NCBI RefSeq assembly: GCF_036373705.1
Contig: NC_089850.1
Span: 33,962,233 to 34,026,232 of the forward strand
Direction of reading: 5' to 3'
DNA length: 64,000 nt
Origin: Amia ocellicauda
Lineage: Eukaryota > Chordata > Actinopteri > Amiiformes > Amiidae
A program made the position numbers and the translations under genes. Positions 20,541 to 33,400 of the stretch are shown here, one piece after another. Below the pieces are notes generated by a model that searched no databases, was not told where the DNA came from, and saw only the letters and a list, made by a program, of their open reading frames with translations. The stretch's first letter is position 1. Every line of letters starts with the position of its first letter.

Positions 20541-23170
20541 ATAGTCAAGACCTGGCCAAGAGGCTTACACCATTGCAGCAGCACAGCAAGAAAACAATGG
20601 CCTGGACCAAATCAAAACTAATAGCAAACTATAGTATTATTTTCTGGTGGGTGTTTTTAATTAAATAAAGTCCCTTCTAACAGAAAGCCATCATCAGATA
20701 CAATTCTGCAATTTCTGATTTGCAGGTGGGTCAAAGTTTAGTTTTGGTATAAAATAACTTAAGAGTACACAGCCCAGGTGTTTTCAGTGTAGTGTGCAAG
20801 GGTTATTCACTGATAATGTCCCTAACGGCGCCACATAGTCAGGTGTACATGCCAATATGTTCAGAAGGGGATTACGTCACCATAACAAGTTCATACACCA
20901 TGAGCCCATACTAAGCTAGAGTGAAATGTGAAGAGAAAGTGAGATGGAGGTTAATTCTTATTCTCGTTTACCTTGCTGTTGTCTGGCATAGTAAATAGAT
21001 TTTGCACTATCCCTGAGCAAGAGTTGACAAGCTCCTATAGAGTGATGAACTTGGTTAATGAATGTGGAATATGTACTACCCTGTACTAAGTCATGGATTC
21101 CAGCTATCAGCACTATTATCCCTCACTTTACATTCAAACAGAGTTGCTATTATAGTACTTCGTTTTTCTGCATAAATAAAATATTCCTATTGGTTCAAGG
21201 TAAAACTCCTCTGTGTTTGGTGCTAAAACCATAGCTCTGATTGACTTCAAACCAGAGTGGTGTTTTGTCCATCCTCCTCATTGGTCTGGGAGAAAGTAAT
21301 TTAACTATAATGTATAAAAATAAAGAAAAATCACAAACATCACAAGAACAGTATGCATGATTTTTTGTTTAAATATGAACCCCTTCCTTTACAAAATGTG
21401 TGGTGAAAAGAGGCTCTTCTCAAGTGCAGTGCACTCTTATCTGACTGTGTTCCATGTAAGTGGCAGATATAGGAATACACGGTTAAGAATTATTGCATTT
21501 AGTTTTCTATGATCAGTGGTTATGATCAGCACATATCTTTATCTTTCAGTATCACTTTAAACATATTGACCATTTCAGGATCTGGGACACAAATAAATAA
21601 CACAGACACCTGGGTTGAACATACAAACTGCAAATCTTTAGGAATGAAACACAAAAACATGTTGTTATTCTCATATGTAGTCAAAGAGTAGGTGAAAAGT
21701 AATCTAATCTAATTATCAAAAACATTCCTGTAAGAATCCAAGGACAGTATGTTCTTGGCCAGTGAGGAATCATTTCATTTTGGCTGATCCTTTAAAATGT
21801 TTATTTCATAATTTTGTTTCAAACCTATGATTATCTTTCAGGGAACGTTGGGGACTGGAAACATATTCACAGTGGCACAAGACGAGAAATTCTATGCAAT
21901 CTACTAGAACAAAATGAAGGATTTTACTCTAGATCTTTTTTGGGAAATTTCTGAATAGTACCCAATGTATTTTATATTCAAGCTAGTGTACTGAACTCAT
22001 GCACAGCTCAAACATTTGGCACACAGCATATTTCCAAGCTGGAACCTAAAAATATATTCACCATCAGAAATTCACTCAAAGTCAGAATTTATTACTTAAA
22101 TATAAACACTTTAAAATAATTGAAATTCATATCTACAAGACATGTACATCTATACACAGCATATAAACGTTTTTATGTAGATTTAAAAATAAATTTGTTT
22201 TTAGTTCAGGGAATCTTCTCTGCATGTAAAATTCTTGAGTTTTGAAGACATGCCTGAAAAAGAGGAATAGTTGTTAAATTATATTACAATTATATGAAAC
22301 ACTATTATTATTACTACTGTATTTGCTTTGAACAAAGAACAAGTAGAATATTCTGGCCCATTACTTTTCCCATGCTTTTATCACTGTAAACTAATGAATG
22401 TGATCTGGGCATCTTTCATATTTTCAAATGTATTTTATGAAGAAAAAATAAAACTGAGTGAGCAGGCTTACTTGTTTTTCTTCTTGTGAAAGGACTCCCT
22501 CTACTGCCACTACTTGGTACTGCTTATGTTTTAATCCACTGGTGAACCTGCGGAGATGTCGAAGACTACCACCATTGAGATTCTGTCCCAGTAGCTTCTG
22601 CATATCATGTGGAGGGCAGCCTGGGTCAAATATTAAGAGGCAAAGATTTCTGTTCTTCTTTTCTTCTATGCCCACAATAGTACGACTATGACCTGCAGAA
22701 ACAGATGGTAAAGCATTTGAAAATGTACTTTAAAACAACAACCGATAGATAAACATTTTTCATATTCATAAGTCCTTCATAAACATGGGCATATTGTATC
22801 TCTTCTGCTTACAATTTGCAATCTAAATGGACAAAAGCTTACCTGTCCGATGCATAACAGATCATTTGCCAAAAAAAAAAAAAAATTCTCATGGTTTCCA
22901 AAGGATATCTAAACATTTTGTTAAAGGAAGGTTCATGTACCTTGATGCTGCAGATATATAGGAGGTTTGGAGGTCTGGACAACTCTGGGAGGAAGTTTTA
23001 CTCCTCTGCTGGTGGCCAAAGAAAAGTAATTCTTTATCCACTCGAAGAGCCGAGGATGGGTGTCAGAGGGCCCAGTGGGCCGGTGAAAGTCAACAATACG
23101 AGTCCTAGAGAGGAAAATCAATTGAAATCCTTGTAAACAGACTGTATATTGCAAAGTCTTAAAACAACTG
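20540..23170. repeat. Tandem duplication unit B (SULT 3' end / ZUP1 3' end)
   Basis: Collinear partner of 9421-12790. It holds a dead copy of the sulfotransferase last exon at 21842 and the working last three ZUP1 exons. It is shorter than unit A because of indels in the non-coding parts. About 7.7 kb rich in transposons separates the units, so either the duplicated block was longer originally or later insertions pushed the units apart. Confidence 0.85.
21842..21958 (+). pseudogene. Dead duplicate of sulfotransferase last exon
   Basis: After a usable acceptor (CTTTCAG), this segment matches exon 11457-11575. GDWK is still readable, but two bases are lost right after it (TGGAAAAATAT becomes TGGAAACAT), which shifts the frame. 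The codon corresponding to CAG in IYQKK has become TAG. The old terminal stop at 21956-21958 is still recognisable. No other sulfotransferase exon precedes it. Confidence 0.9.
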
Positions 23171-26100
23171 GTATCTTTGAACTAATAAAATCAAATAGAT
23201 GCTGAAAGATGCTGAGCTAAATTGTCAAGGCAGTATATCATAATTATTCCACTGTGCTTGGAATATGCTTTGCAAGAGTTTGTCCAACTTGAATTGAGCT
23301 CCACAGACCTCACTCTTAAAGATGTCAGCACAGAGTAGATTTCTGTTGCCCCTATCCAAGCTCGGGTGCCCTGCAGCCGGTTGTTGAAGTGAGAAGCTCC
23401 CTGAGGGTCAAAACCTCCTCTCCAGGCATCTTCAATCATATCCTGCACTTTCACAATACAAGGGACTCCGTCACCTCAGAAACAAACAAAATGTTGACAT
23501 AATAGTTATTTTCACAAGTTTGGGAAGGATGGCAACAAAACAAGGTAGAGAATGAATGTTTTTTTAAATGCTTAAGTATACTGAATTCTTCTTTATTATT
23601 ATTATTTTTTTAATAAAATGGTAACGAGCATGTTTTCAGGCAATGAGTGAATAATGGAAAATGTGGTAGCATTTTGCAAAAATATGCTTCCGATATTAAA
23701 CACTGGGGCACTCCAATCAATGGTGAATCAGTCATAAAACTAGATCAGGCTGATATGAAGTTTGTGGTTCGAAGACATCAAGTAGGATATTACTATAGAT
23801 AATTCATAATTCAGAAACTCATTTGGAAAAAATACATAAGGTGAGCCATACATTTAAAGCAGTCCTTGTAATAATCCATCCTGAGAAGAGAGGACAGTAA
23901 CATTTGGAAATTCCTGTAGCCGCATCCCCAGCCCTTATCTCCCCCAGAGGAATGGTAGTGGTCGGTTTCAGCACAAAGCCATACGTGTGCCGTGTCTCTC
24001 TCCTCTCTCTGATAGTATTCACGCAGTGCTCCAATTATACCTGCAATGGACAAAACAAATACTTCAATAATCACAATTTGTGGTATGATTAACCATAAGA
24101 TACCTTCCACAATACTTCAGACCAGTTAACTATATTGAATCGTAGCCTTAAGCCTAGGGCTGTGCTGTAAACGGTATAAAAAAACAGTTTGAAAAATAAT
24201 TTATCATCAATACCGGCCTTTATTATTATTATTTTTTATTCTGAAGTGTTGATGTGGTAATGCTGCTGCACTGTGGTGCAGGAGATGCTGTGGCCACTGC
24301 ATGAGCAAGTGTCTATAACCAGAAAATACATCGGGGCATTTGTCCTACGCATTGACTGAGCTGTGTGGCTTTGGCCATCCTGCACACAATCAGCGCAGAG
24401 TCTGAGCAGTCACAGTCTGTGCACAATGAGGAAAGTGCGACGTGAACGCACCCCATGTAAACATGCCTGCAGTTCTAGTTTCTGTAGGAAGCCTGCTTAG
24501 TTACAACATACAGCCGGAGATATCGATCAAAAGGGGTGATATGAAAGAGTTGAAAAGACTACAACTGCAGTGGGTAACTGTAGGATCTAATTAAAGGCTG
24601 CTTTAGAATCGTTGTAGGAAATTAACAAGTATTCGATCTAAATTAAAACGAGTAGTGATTTATGTAGTTACTGACTTGAATACTTACTGTATCTGTTATT
24701 TATGATTGATTAATAGCTCTATTGGGGTTTTGTTTATGCAATTTGTATGTCAATAAGTACTGAATCTGTAATTTTTTATTTATTATAAAGCTATTTTTTT
24801 TAGCATAGCTTAAGTAGTGATGTCCAAAAGAAAACTTGATGACAATATTGTCTGTGACCTTATTGACTGTTATTAATCTCGTGATGGAAAGTGCATAACA
24901 AATTGACAGCCCAGCTAACACACACCATTGTGACAGCCTTGCTGCAACGTTGCGGCAACATTGTGTTAGCCGGGAGGTAGCATTTATTGTTTCACTATTA
25001 GTTTTAAAAACACTGCAACTCTGATGGGATCGTCGTTAAAGCCAGACAGTCATGTCTCGGAACCTCCACACACAACATGACTGAAAGCACACGTTTGTAA
25101 CACTTAAAAACAACAAGAACATTTAAATGGGTTAATTTACATATAGTTATTTAAAATATGTATTTTAATCTAAAAAGTCTACTTCAAATGCTCCTTTTAA
25201 AGTCGGGATTTTAAGTCCTAACACTTAAGAAAAAGTACAAAGTACATTGTAAATTGTTATTTTAAATCTTTATTTTATTCTGTTTGTGTTGTGTATCACA
25301 AAACTATTGTAGCTTCTAAGGCTAATGTAGACATACTGCAGTAATTGGATATTTTTTGTAACAGTATTCCAAGTTGTGTGTGGACACGTACTTAATGAGG
25401 GTAGGTGTACACAAGAATTGCATACACTCACCTTACGATCTCCAACAGACAAGGAGATAATAGGAAAGTCTGAGCTGAAAACACAGCAGTATTATTTTGT
25501 ATTTTATCATGAGCCCATGCTGCTGCAACACAAACCTGAGGTTTTGGTTTTACCATCATCTAATCCTAAAGCCAAGGATTCCATCATTTCTGCCTTTCTT
25601 CTGTGGTACTCCGACGGCATCATCTGGCCACGAGAAACAGCTCTCTGCATCGTCTGAATGTGTTGCTGCTTATATCCACCACTGTTATCTAAACCAAACT
25701 GTTTCTGTAAAAAAAAAGGAACAAGAGTTCTTGATAAACAGCCTAAACTGGATTTATTAAACTCCAAATTATTTCCTTCAGCAAAACCAAACTGGAGTTT
25801 CATGTTAAAGGTTTCAGAAATAAGCAACAGAAAATCACATCTACAGTATTCATAGTAAGCATGAAACTTTAATAACTGAATTTGAATAATGAAGGAAAAC
25901 TTGTTATACATTCCTTTGAATTTATGCATGTGTGTTTGTATGTTTTTGGGAAATGTTTGCCATCGCACAAAGGTGTGTGCCATGGGGCATCTCCTATACT
26001 GAATCAAATCAATATATCTGGAGAGAAATGTGGCAGCTCTCCAAGCACAGTCTGTATGTTACAATATTCAGCCAGCCTCTTCTGATTTCTGATTGGATGA

Positions 26101-29100
26101 ATCTGTTCAGCACTGGCATTGGTTAAGCTACCTCACAAACTCAATGTTGCTGAATACAAAGGGATAACATTTTCCCCTTTCCAAGTAAAGGCGGTGGAGA
26201 AAATTAAAATATTTTTCACCTGTATTGCCATACAACTGAAAACCTGTAGTATTAGAACACTAGCCATAGCAGTTGGCAAAACTCTCTAAAATTAGTCTCT
26301 AAAATGCACTGTAACCCTTTTCCACCATTGCCACTTAGAAACATTATCTTATGATATTTCATATTACAGGACCTTGCAAACGTCTATCAGTATTAACATA
26401 CGTCTTATTTGGGATACAAAAAAAAAATAGTTTTTTTTTTTTTTAAATGTATTTAAATGTTCAACAAAAATTTTGAAACAAAAACAGCACTTGCTTTTTG
26501 CATTACATTTAGAAACTAATTGCCTTACAATGACAACAATGACTAAAACACTGCTAGCTGTGCGAAAGAAAAACGCATTCAATTACTTGCCATACACTGT
26601 ATTTAGATCTATAGTATGTTTTGTCATGTTGTGCACTAAATTACATACCTGCAGCCTCTTGAATTCCTCAGCTTCCCTTTTTGCCTCCTCTTTTCTCCAT
26701 TGTATTTCTTCTTCCTCCTGTAACTTTCTGGCCAACTGCCAATCAGATTGAGAGTTGCCTGGAAGGAATTAAATGGTTTCTTTATATTAAAAAAAAGGTC
26801 ATTAAGCCTTTTAAATTAAGGCCTAAGTTAAAGCTAAACTGCAACCCACCCACCAATCACAAACTCTACATCTGTAAATTAATTGGAGACGTCTGGTGTC
26901 TCACTGAATCTTCCATTAAATACTTTATTTGGGCCCATGTTTGAAAGTCACAAACAGAAGACATAATATCAGAAGTACTACATCTGCAAAATCAGTAAGG
27001 GATTGTTTTGGTCAGTGAGTTTACAGCACCTGCAGCCATGCTTTCTTCAAAGAGGTGCAGCTGCACATGTTCCTGCAGGACACTGCTATTTGTGCAGATC
27101 AAGGAGCACATGGGGCACGGATATACTTTACTGATCTGACTTCCTAAAGTAAGAACAACATATACATTTTAATGCAGAATGTTAGTTAACAAAACTCCAG
27201 TAACAAATCTTTTTTAGTATTAGGATTATATTTCACACAGTACAACCTAAATGTAAATTCAAAATAATGTATACGTTGATTAATGCTATAGAGGAGTATT
27301 TTAAGAATACTAATGGGTTTCATTTGAGCTATAAAAGATCATACACATACATGGTCTTTTAATTATGGCTTTAATATTGAAAAATATAAATACATTAGTT
27401 TACTACTTTATTACTTGAGCATTATTGTGTAAGGAATTTTTAAGTAACTATTTGACAAGACCATTTCAAACTTCAATTAAATCTATTTTCCCATTTCACT
27501 GTACATGTCTACCCTGGTAATGCCAATACATACTTGGTATTTTGGGCTTCACACTGGCTGAAGCTGTGGCTGAACTGGACTCTTCTGCATTGCCATCTCC
27601 TGATGTCTCAGCTCTTCCTTCGATTCCAGCACAGCCCAGGAGGTCCTTGTTGTTCATATCCTGTCAAATGATTTAAAAAGATCTTTGAACACACTTTTGC
27701 ATAACCCTGATAACAAAGAGTTTACCAAAAAACTCACCAAAAGTCCTACAAATGTTTTGTACCAAATGCTTACTCTCTTTTTATTGTGACAAGTCCTTGA
27801 ATGAAAAAGCCAATTGAAATCTACTTAAATGTAACTTGGCTCGAGAAAACATTAAGCAAAAAACAAAACATATAGGAGACTTTAAATAACTAAACAAATT
27901 GAGTTTTCATTTTCAGTTTAGTAGTTTAAAGACAAATGCAGGGAAACCTAAATAAATACTTTAAACTCGAGTATTATACCAGTCAAAGACCTAGGATTAT
28001 AAATCTGACAGATTAAAATACATTCACTAAGTACAACAGATCAGCAAGGATGTCTACTGAGACAAGTCCTAGTCAGAAATAGAAACAGGATTATCAGCTT
28101 GACCTGATGATACCAAGCAGGATAAGAGTTGTTGTTTATCAACAAAGTAAGGGAAAGGTCAAGAGGATTTCACACAGATGACCAGTAGCCCTTTGCATAA
28201 AATACATTGTCATGTGAATCAGTATAATATTAGTAAACTGTAATTTTAAATGTGGATTTACAAACTAGGCTTTTAACTTGTATAACCTCTCAATGTGGAA
28301 TCATCAATTGCTAATCAACTTTGCTCAACCTTGCCAATTCTGCACAAATGTGAATAAATTGCAGGCAGTTTACACATGCCTGGAGCTTTCAAATCATCTG
28401 CTTCTGTTCATGGTGCAAACAGAAGTATTAACACAGGGCAGTCTACCAAAGCTTTGACACGGCAGCCTCTCAAGTGCTTGGTAAACTACAGCAGTCACAG
28501 GTATCAAGGCAAGGAAACCTCTCTGACGCTATCCTAACCCTGGCGGCACTCCTCCAACCCATGCAGAATCACTTACAATAACCTACAATGACTGATGGCC
28601 CAGAATCAAAAGTGGAGATGTCTGAACTCCAGGACAACATGTGGAGGCTTTCCCAGGTTGATGCACTCACAAATCCCAGCAAAATGTATTTCTTACTTCT
28701 TACCAAACTGCTGCTTGCTCTCTCATCATCTATGTCTGATTTTGCTCCTGAAGGAGTTTTAGGAGGCGGTTTATTTATTCCTAGGAAATAAAGAAAACAA
28801 ATACATACTGAACCTACTAATAAATGGGATAATTAATTATTTAATTGTTGTTTGGATTTTAAATTATGCATCACAGACAATAAGGAACACAATACTTTAT
28901 TATACAGTACCTTTGTCCATGATTTGCTCTTGTAAGTGTAGTTCAACGTGTTCCTGTAGTATATAGCAGTCAGCACAGACCAGGGTGCACATCGGACATG
29001 GGTATAACGTTCCTTAAAAATAAATCAAATAAATATACACCTTACTCCTTTTCAGTTCCCCCCAAAAAATGGGCTTTAAAGTTTGACACAGTAAAATTCT

Positions 29101-29713
29101 ATAAGGGCGTTTTAAAATGCATACCTTTCTTTGGTGAATTAAAACGTTTTTGTTTCGATTTCACTTGTTCTTCTACCTTTTCCTCAGTAGCATCTTGCTG
29201 CCTAGGACTCTTGGCAGTCCTTTCTGAAGCACTGATTTCTGCTTCATTGGGTTTTTGACAGGCTTTATCAGATTTCCCTTGAGTTTTTGTTTTTAATACA
29301 TCTCCCTTTAAAGAAAACTGGTCTGATAACTGTGCCGTGTCATTTGAATTTGAACAAACTACAGACATAGATTTCTGACTTGCAGGAGAACCCACAGGCA
29401 TTACATTGGCAGCATCACTGGAGCTTGATATTTCCATCACTTCGTCAGTATTAACTTCTGAAGGGATTCTTGAATTCACCTTGGTTTCAGTTGTTTTGCC
29501 CGTCTGATCACTAGATTGCCAGGTACAATTGCTGTGGTTGACTTGGTCCTCTGAGTGGGCTATATCGATATGGAATTGTAGTTCATCATAGGTTACACCT
29601 GACAGACAGCAAAATGGGCAACACATATCATTCTCCACATGGCGAAGGAGGAGGTGAGTCTTCATGTCAGCTTCAGATAAGCCCTCCTCACCACAGATGT
29701 CACAAGTAAACAT
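22206..29713 (-). CDS. zup1: Zinc finger-containing ubiquitin peptidase 1 (ZUP1/ZUFSP)
   Basis: ZUP1 is a C78-family cysteine peptidase that cleaves long K63-linked ubiquitin chains and acts in genome maintenance. Twelve coding exons, in order of translation, are 29713-29125, 29012-28911, 28780-28704, 27660-27534, 27143-27030, 26758-26649, 25704-25536, 24040-23852, 23474-23309, 23104-22941, 22692-22472 and 22253-22206, giving 691 aa. The N-terminus has C2H2-type fingers (CDICGEEG, CCPFCCLSG), with two more in the exons at 28911 (YPCPMCTLVCADC) and 27030 (YPCPMCSLICTNS). A Glu/Lys-rich helix (QLARKLQEEEE) precedes the catalytic domain. The active site is complete: Cys in DKGWGCGYRN, His in IVDFHRP and Asp in LLIFDPGCP. 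The last exon is only 16 codons including the stop and ends AEKIP, as in the human protein. One donor (23309) is GTCTGT. A likely 5' UTR exon ends at 30183. Confidence 0.95.
24150..24640. repeat. Possible hAT-derived repeat
   Basis: This intronic stretch in ZUP1 (between the exons at 24040 and 25536) begins AGGGCTGTGCTGTAAACGG, resembling termini of fish hAT elements. No transposase or matching right end was seen. Confidence 0.25.
24907..24974. repeat. Short inverted-repeat element
   Basis: CCCAGCTAACAC at the left and GTGTTAGCCGGG at the right form an inverted pair around a core that itself contains TGCAACGTTGC. It looks like a small foldback repeat within a ZUP1 intron. Confidence 0.35.
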
Positions 29714-30183
29714 AACGTCTTCTTAATTACACCTAGTGGAAACAAGCAAAACTGAACGTTTATTTTCTTATTTTATGTTCTGCACGGCAACCATTAATAC
29801 ACTTTTGACAATTAGGTGAAAGAAAAATAAACTGATAGCATTAGCAGCACTCGTACAATTACAAATGTTACCACGTAGTGAAACAACCTGTCATGGATGC
29901 AAATGTTACTATACATGTGTGTTTGTATCCGTGCAATTAAAACTCATACCAAGACAGCAGAGCCAATTTTACTTTACATTTAAGTATAGATGCGAGTGCA
30001 AGTACAAATGCATATATATTTTGTGTAGGATCAAACCAAAACCACTTCTCAACAGAAACGCTGTTCTTTGTTTCGAGGAAACGTTTTATAACATTAGCTA
30101 CTGCAATGTCACCCTATTGCTAACTAAACATAACGCCTTGCCATTGTGCGGGTTTATTTGTAGATTTACTTTTTGTACTTACG

Positions 30184-30451
30184 GTTTCGCAGCCTGTGCA
30201 CACACACACAACGAGTGTCTATTTTCACTTTTCGTTCAACAGATTCGCCTCAGCAATTCCGCTTTTTGGAGGACGCAAGATGACGTCAGACGGCACCCTG
30301 ACGTTTCGACGGGCGTGAAGCAGGGCCTGCCGGGAATATTGTCAGAGACTGACAGAGAGGAGCGCCATATTGCGCTCAGCTGTAGAAGCAACCTGGGAAA
30401 GGCAGTGGCGAGGAATACAACTACGCAATTATCAAGTGCACAGACTAGTAA
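30184..30451. promoter_or_regulatory. Bidirectional promoter of ZUP1 and KPNA5
   Basis: On the - strand a strong donor (ACC then GTAAGT) ends at 30183. It would splice to the acceptor CCACTAG just upstream of the ZUP1 ATG, which makes a ZUP1 non-coding first exon here. On the + strand the first KPNA5 exon ends at 30455. The interval is therefore at most about 270 bp and includes both 5' UTRs. It contains a perfect CRE, TGACGTCA (30281-30288), and a GCGCCATATTG block (about 30362) that fits a YY1-type site. GC content is higher than in the flanks. Confidence 0.65.
30281..30288. promoter_or_regulatory. CRE palindrome TGACGTCA
   Basis: A perfect 8-bp cAMP-response element (CREB/ATF site) lies in the shared promoter between the ZUP1 and KPNA5 first exons. 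Its palindromic form suits a divergent promoter. Confidence 0.6.
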
Positions 30452-33400
30452 ATGGGTGAGTGTCTCTTAACCCTTTCACACTGAGCATGTCGGTGTATTT
30501 TCGCACGGGGTGCATGTGAACTACACGTGCTGTGGAGGCCAGTCGGTCTGTTGGAGGCGTTTATTTATTTGAATATTGGTATGCGAGTGAGTTTGCAGGG
30601 ATCGGTGAAATTGGGGAATAAACGTAGCTGTGAAGTGTACAGCCGGCTTCCAGTGCGAGAGTTAGGCCTTACTGACGAGACTCAGTCTGCCCAGCCCTTA
30701 TTGGACCCTAAAGCAAAATAATCCGCGATGGATGCAGTGAGAGTCGCGCAGTGTGGGTTGGTCTCTATCTGGGGCTGAGGGAGGACTGGGGTGACATATT
30801 TGTAAATGTTGTGAAGACTGAATACGGAACAACCCCTAAACTGCGTGCTGTCCAGCCCACCTGATGATACAGGTCAACTTTGTGTGTCATCCGTTTTTTC
30901 TGTTCACATATATCATTACAAATGAATAACTGGGTGATGGCTGCGATGTTGTAATGTGTAGGCCTAGGTGTATATATGTAGTTGCATAGCTTAACGTGAT
31001 GTTTAAATTCAACGTGATCTAATGATTTTTCAAATACTTTTCCTTCATTTTTTGTGACATGCTAATAACTAAACGCAATACATCGACATGTGTTGGTGAA
31101 ATTTGTGAATATTTAAGTTGGCCACATCTCAGGTTTCCCCATTTCCTGTAATATTAAAGTTATACTATAAACAGTGTAGCAAAAGGGGACTATGGAAATA
31201 ATTTACGTTTTTTAAGTTTTTAATTTAATGTCAATGATGTTATTGTAGCCTGTCTTAAATTATCAAAACTATCAGAAATCAACTAAGAATATATATTATG
31301 AAAAAGTTCAGGCAGCTGTAATGGAAGTAATACATAAACATAGTTAAATTGCTTTTCTGGATTGTATTGTGCTAATGCTTTATCCAGACGAATAGTGCAA
31401 ACGACTGATATTTCCTTCAGCTTAACTAAGAGATATCATTGTTATTTTTTATTTTTTTGATTGGCTTATAATGCTACAACATTTTAAAATATATATTCTC
31501 TAAACAGGCTATTGTTTCAGAGAGGTCATAATCATATAACATACATTAATTAATAACAAAATAAATGAAGTGATATGATACCCAACCTGCCTACAGTAAC
31601 AGTTACTGGCATCTGTGAAATTCTTTTGTTTTGTGAAATGTCCTTTTGGTTTAAATCTTCACTTATAATAATAATTTGTCTGCTAGGTATATAGTAGCCT
31701 ATATGCTTAATTGTAGCAATACCTGTTTATGATCATAAATGTTCTGCTCTGATATACCACAGCAAATGCTTTATTCTTATTATTGATAAATGAGCATTAG
31801 GCTGTACATATCAAAATATAGATTTTCATGCGAGTGACATTTGATGTGTAATTTGGTAATCAAAGATTGTGAAGCATTTTAATTGAAGCAGAGAAACATA
31901 TATGTGATAGCCACCTGGTGGTGCTATATAGCCTTTGAACACAGCCCTAACAGGTTCTCTATTAAGAACCATTAGGGAGCTCCCAGTAAAAGCTTTGCTC
32001 TGAGTACAGGTTAGGTCCTGTAGTCCAGACATAACCAGTTAAAAAGTACACTAGCTGACTCTCACTAGAGACTCTGTAAAATTGTCTGAAAGCTGCAAGA
32101 CTTGAAAGTCCTACAGCTTATCTTAACTTGGTGCTCCACATTGATTTATGTGTTTTTTTTAGTTATCGTGTTATTAGTTACATTTGAATGAATTATCCCC
32201 ACAATGCTACAGCTCCCCAACTTAATCATGTATTCAAATTGCACTCACTTGAAAGCATGAAAAAATGCCTTTTTTATTTTCCATTTTCAACTCAGACACA
32301 ATGGCAAGCCCAGTTACAGATAATTGTCGAATGAAGAGTTACAAGAACAAGGCCCTGAATCCCCAGGAGATGCGAAGACGAAGAGAAGAAGAAGGAATTC
32401 AGCTACGAAAACAAAAGAGAGAGGAACAAGTAGGTCCAAGCCACCTGACTAAAGTGTAACCATTCCTGCAGCTTTCCAGAGTATTGTGTATTCATCAGCC
32501 CTATTAAATCCCATAATAATGCAATTCTGTCAGATTTGATACTATATGTTCCATAAATAATAACTGATTATTCATTAATCTTAATCTGTTGTTGACAATT
32601 GATTTACAGGTATGTAGATATTGAGAAGGAGTCACTGTACCATTTTCTACTCTTTAGAGTATGTTGTTTTCCATCTTTTTGCAGTTATTTAAAAGAAGGA
32701 ATGTTTCGCTTCCTGCTAACGAGGATTCAATGCTAGAATGCCCCATACAAGATCCGGATGTAAACTCTACAGTGCCTATTGCCGATGTAAGTTGATGTCT
32801 CTTGGATGTGCTTTTTTTAATGATAATTTATTTCCAGTTAATGTAATCAGGTTTTCATTATGTTAGTTTTACTCAAACAGCCTTTAAACCTATGCAGTAT
32901 ATGTATTTGTATATAGCAGATAAACAGCCACAGATGGTGTTCTTGAAGACCGAAAAGAGCCTGATACACAGGGCCTTTTCATAGTAAGTGATGAGGTACA
33001 CAAATTGGAGTTAGAAAAGTGCAGAGTGCTCACCAAAACACAGCTTCAGAGTAAATATATTTAATTACAATATATAGTTGGAAGATTTGAGGCTATTGTA
33101 CAATAGGAAAAATATCAGTGTGCTTGAGAGCGATCATTTGAATCTCTTTATTTTTCCAGAAATTCTTTAGACTATAATGTGTTTTTTATATATATATTTA
33201 AAGGAAGGGGTGATAACGCCTGATATGATTCAGATGCTTTTCTCAGAAGATCCGGACCAGCAGCTCATAGCAACTCAGAAATTCAGGAAATTACTGTCCA
33301 AAGGTAAGAATTGGATATAGCATTTTAGGCTACATTGTGAATGGTAATACTTGTACATTAAAGGCAAGTATTCTGCAGTCAATTTTAAGAAATAATGAAA

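Noticed and set aside
29865-30470. A 201-aa open frame on the + strand upstream of KPNA5
   Set aside because: It overlaps the shared promoter and both first exons, has no recognisable domain and no conserved start context.
31908-31930. A CCACCTGGTGGTGC palindrome in KPNA5 intron 1 as a CTCF site
   Set aside because: On either strand the base after GGC or the spacing departs from the CTCF core, and the match is mostly the CACCTGGTG palindrome.
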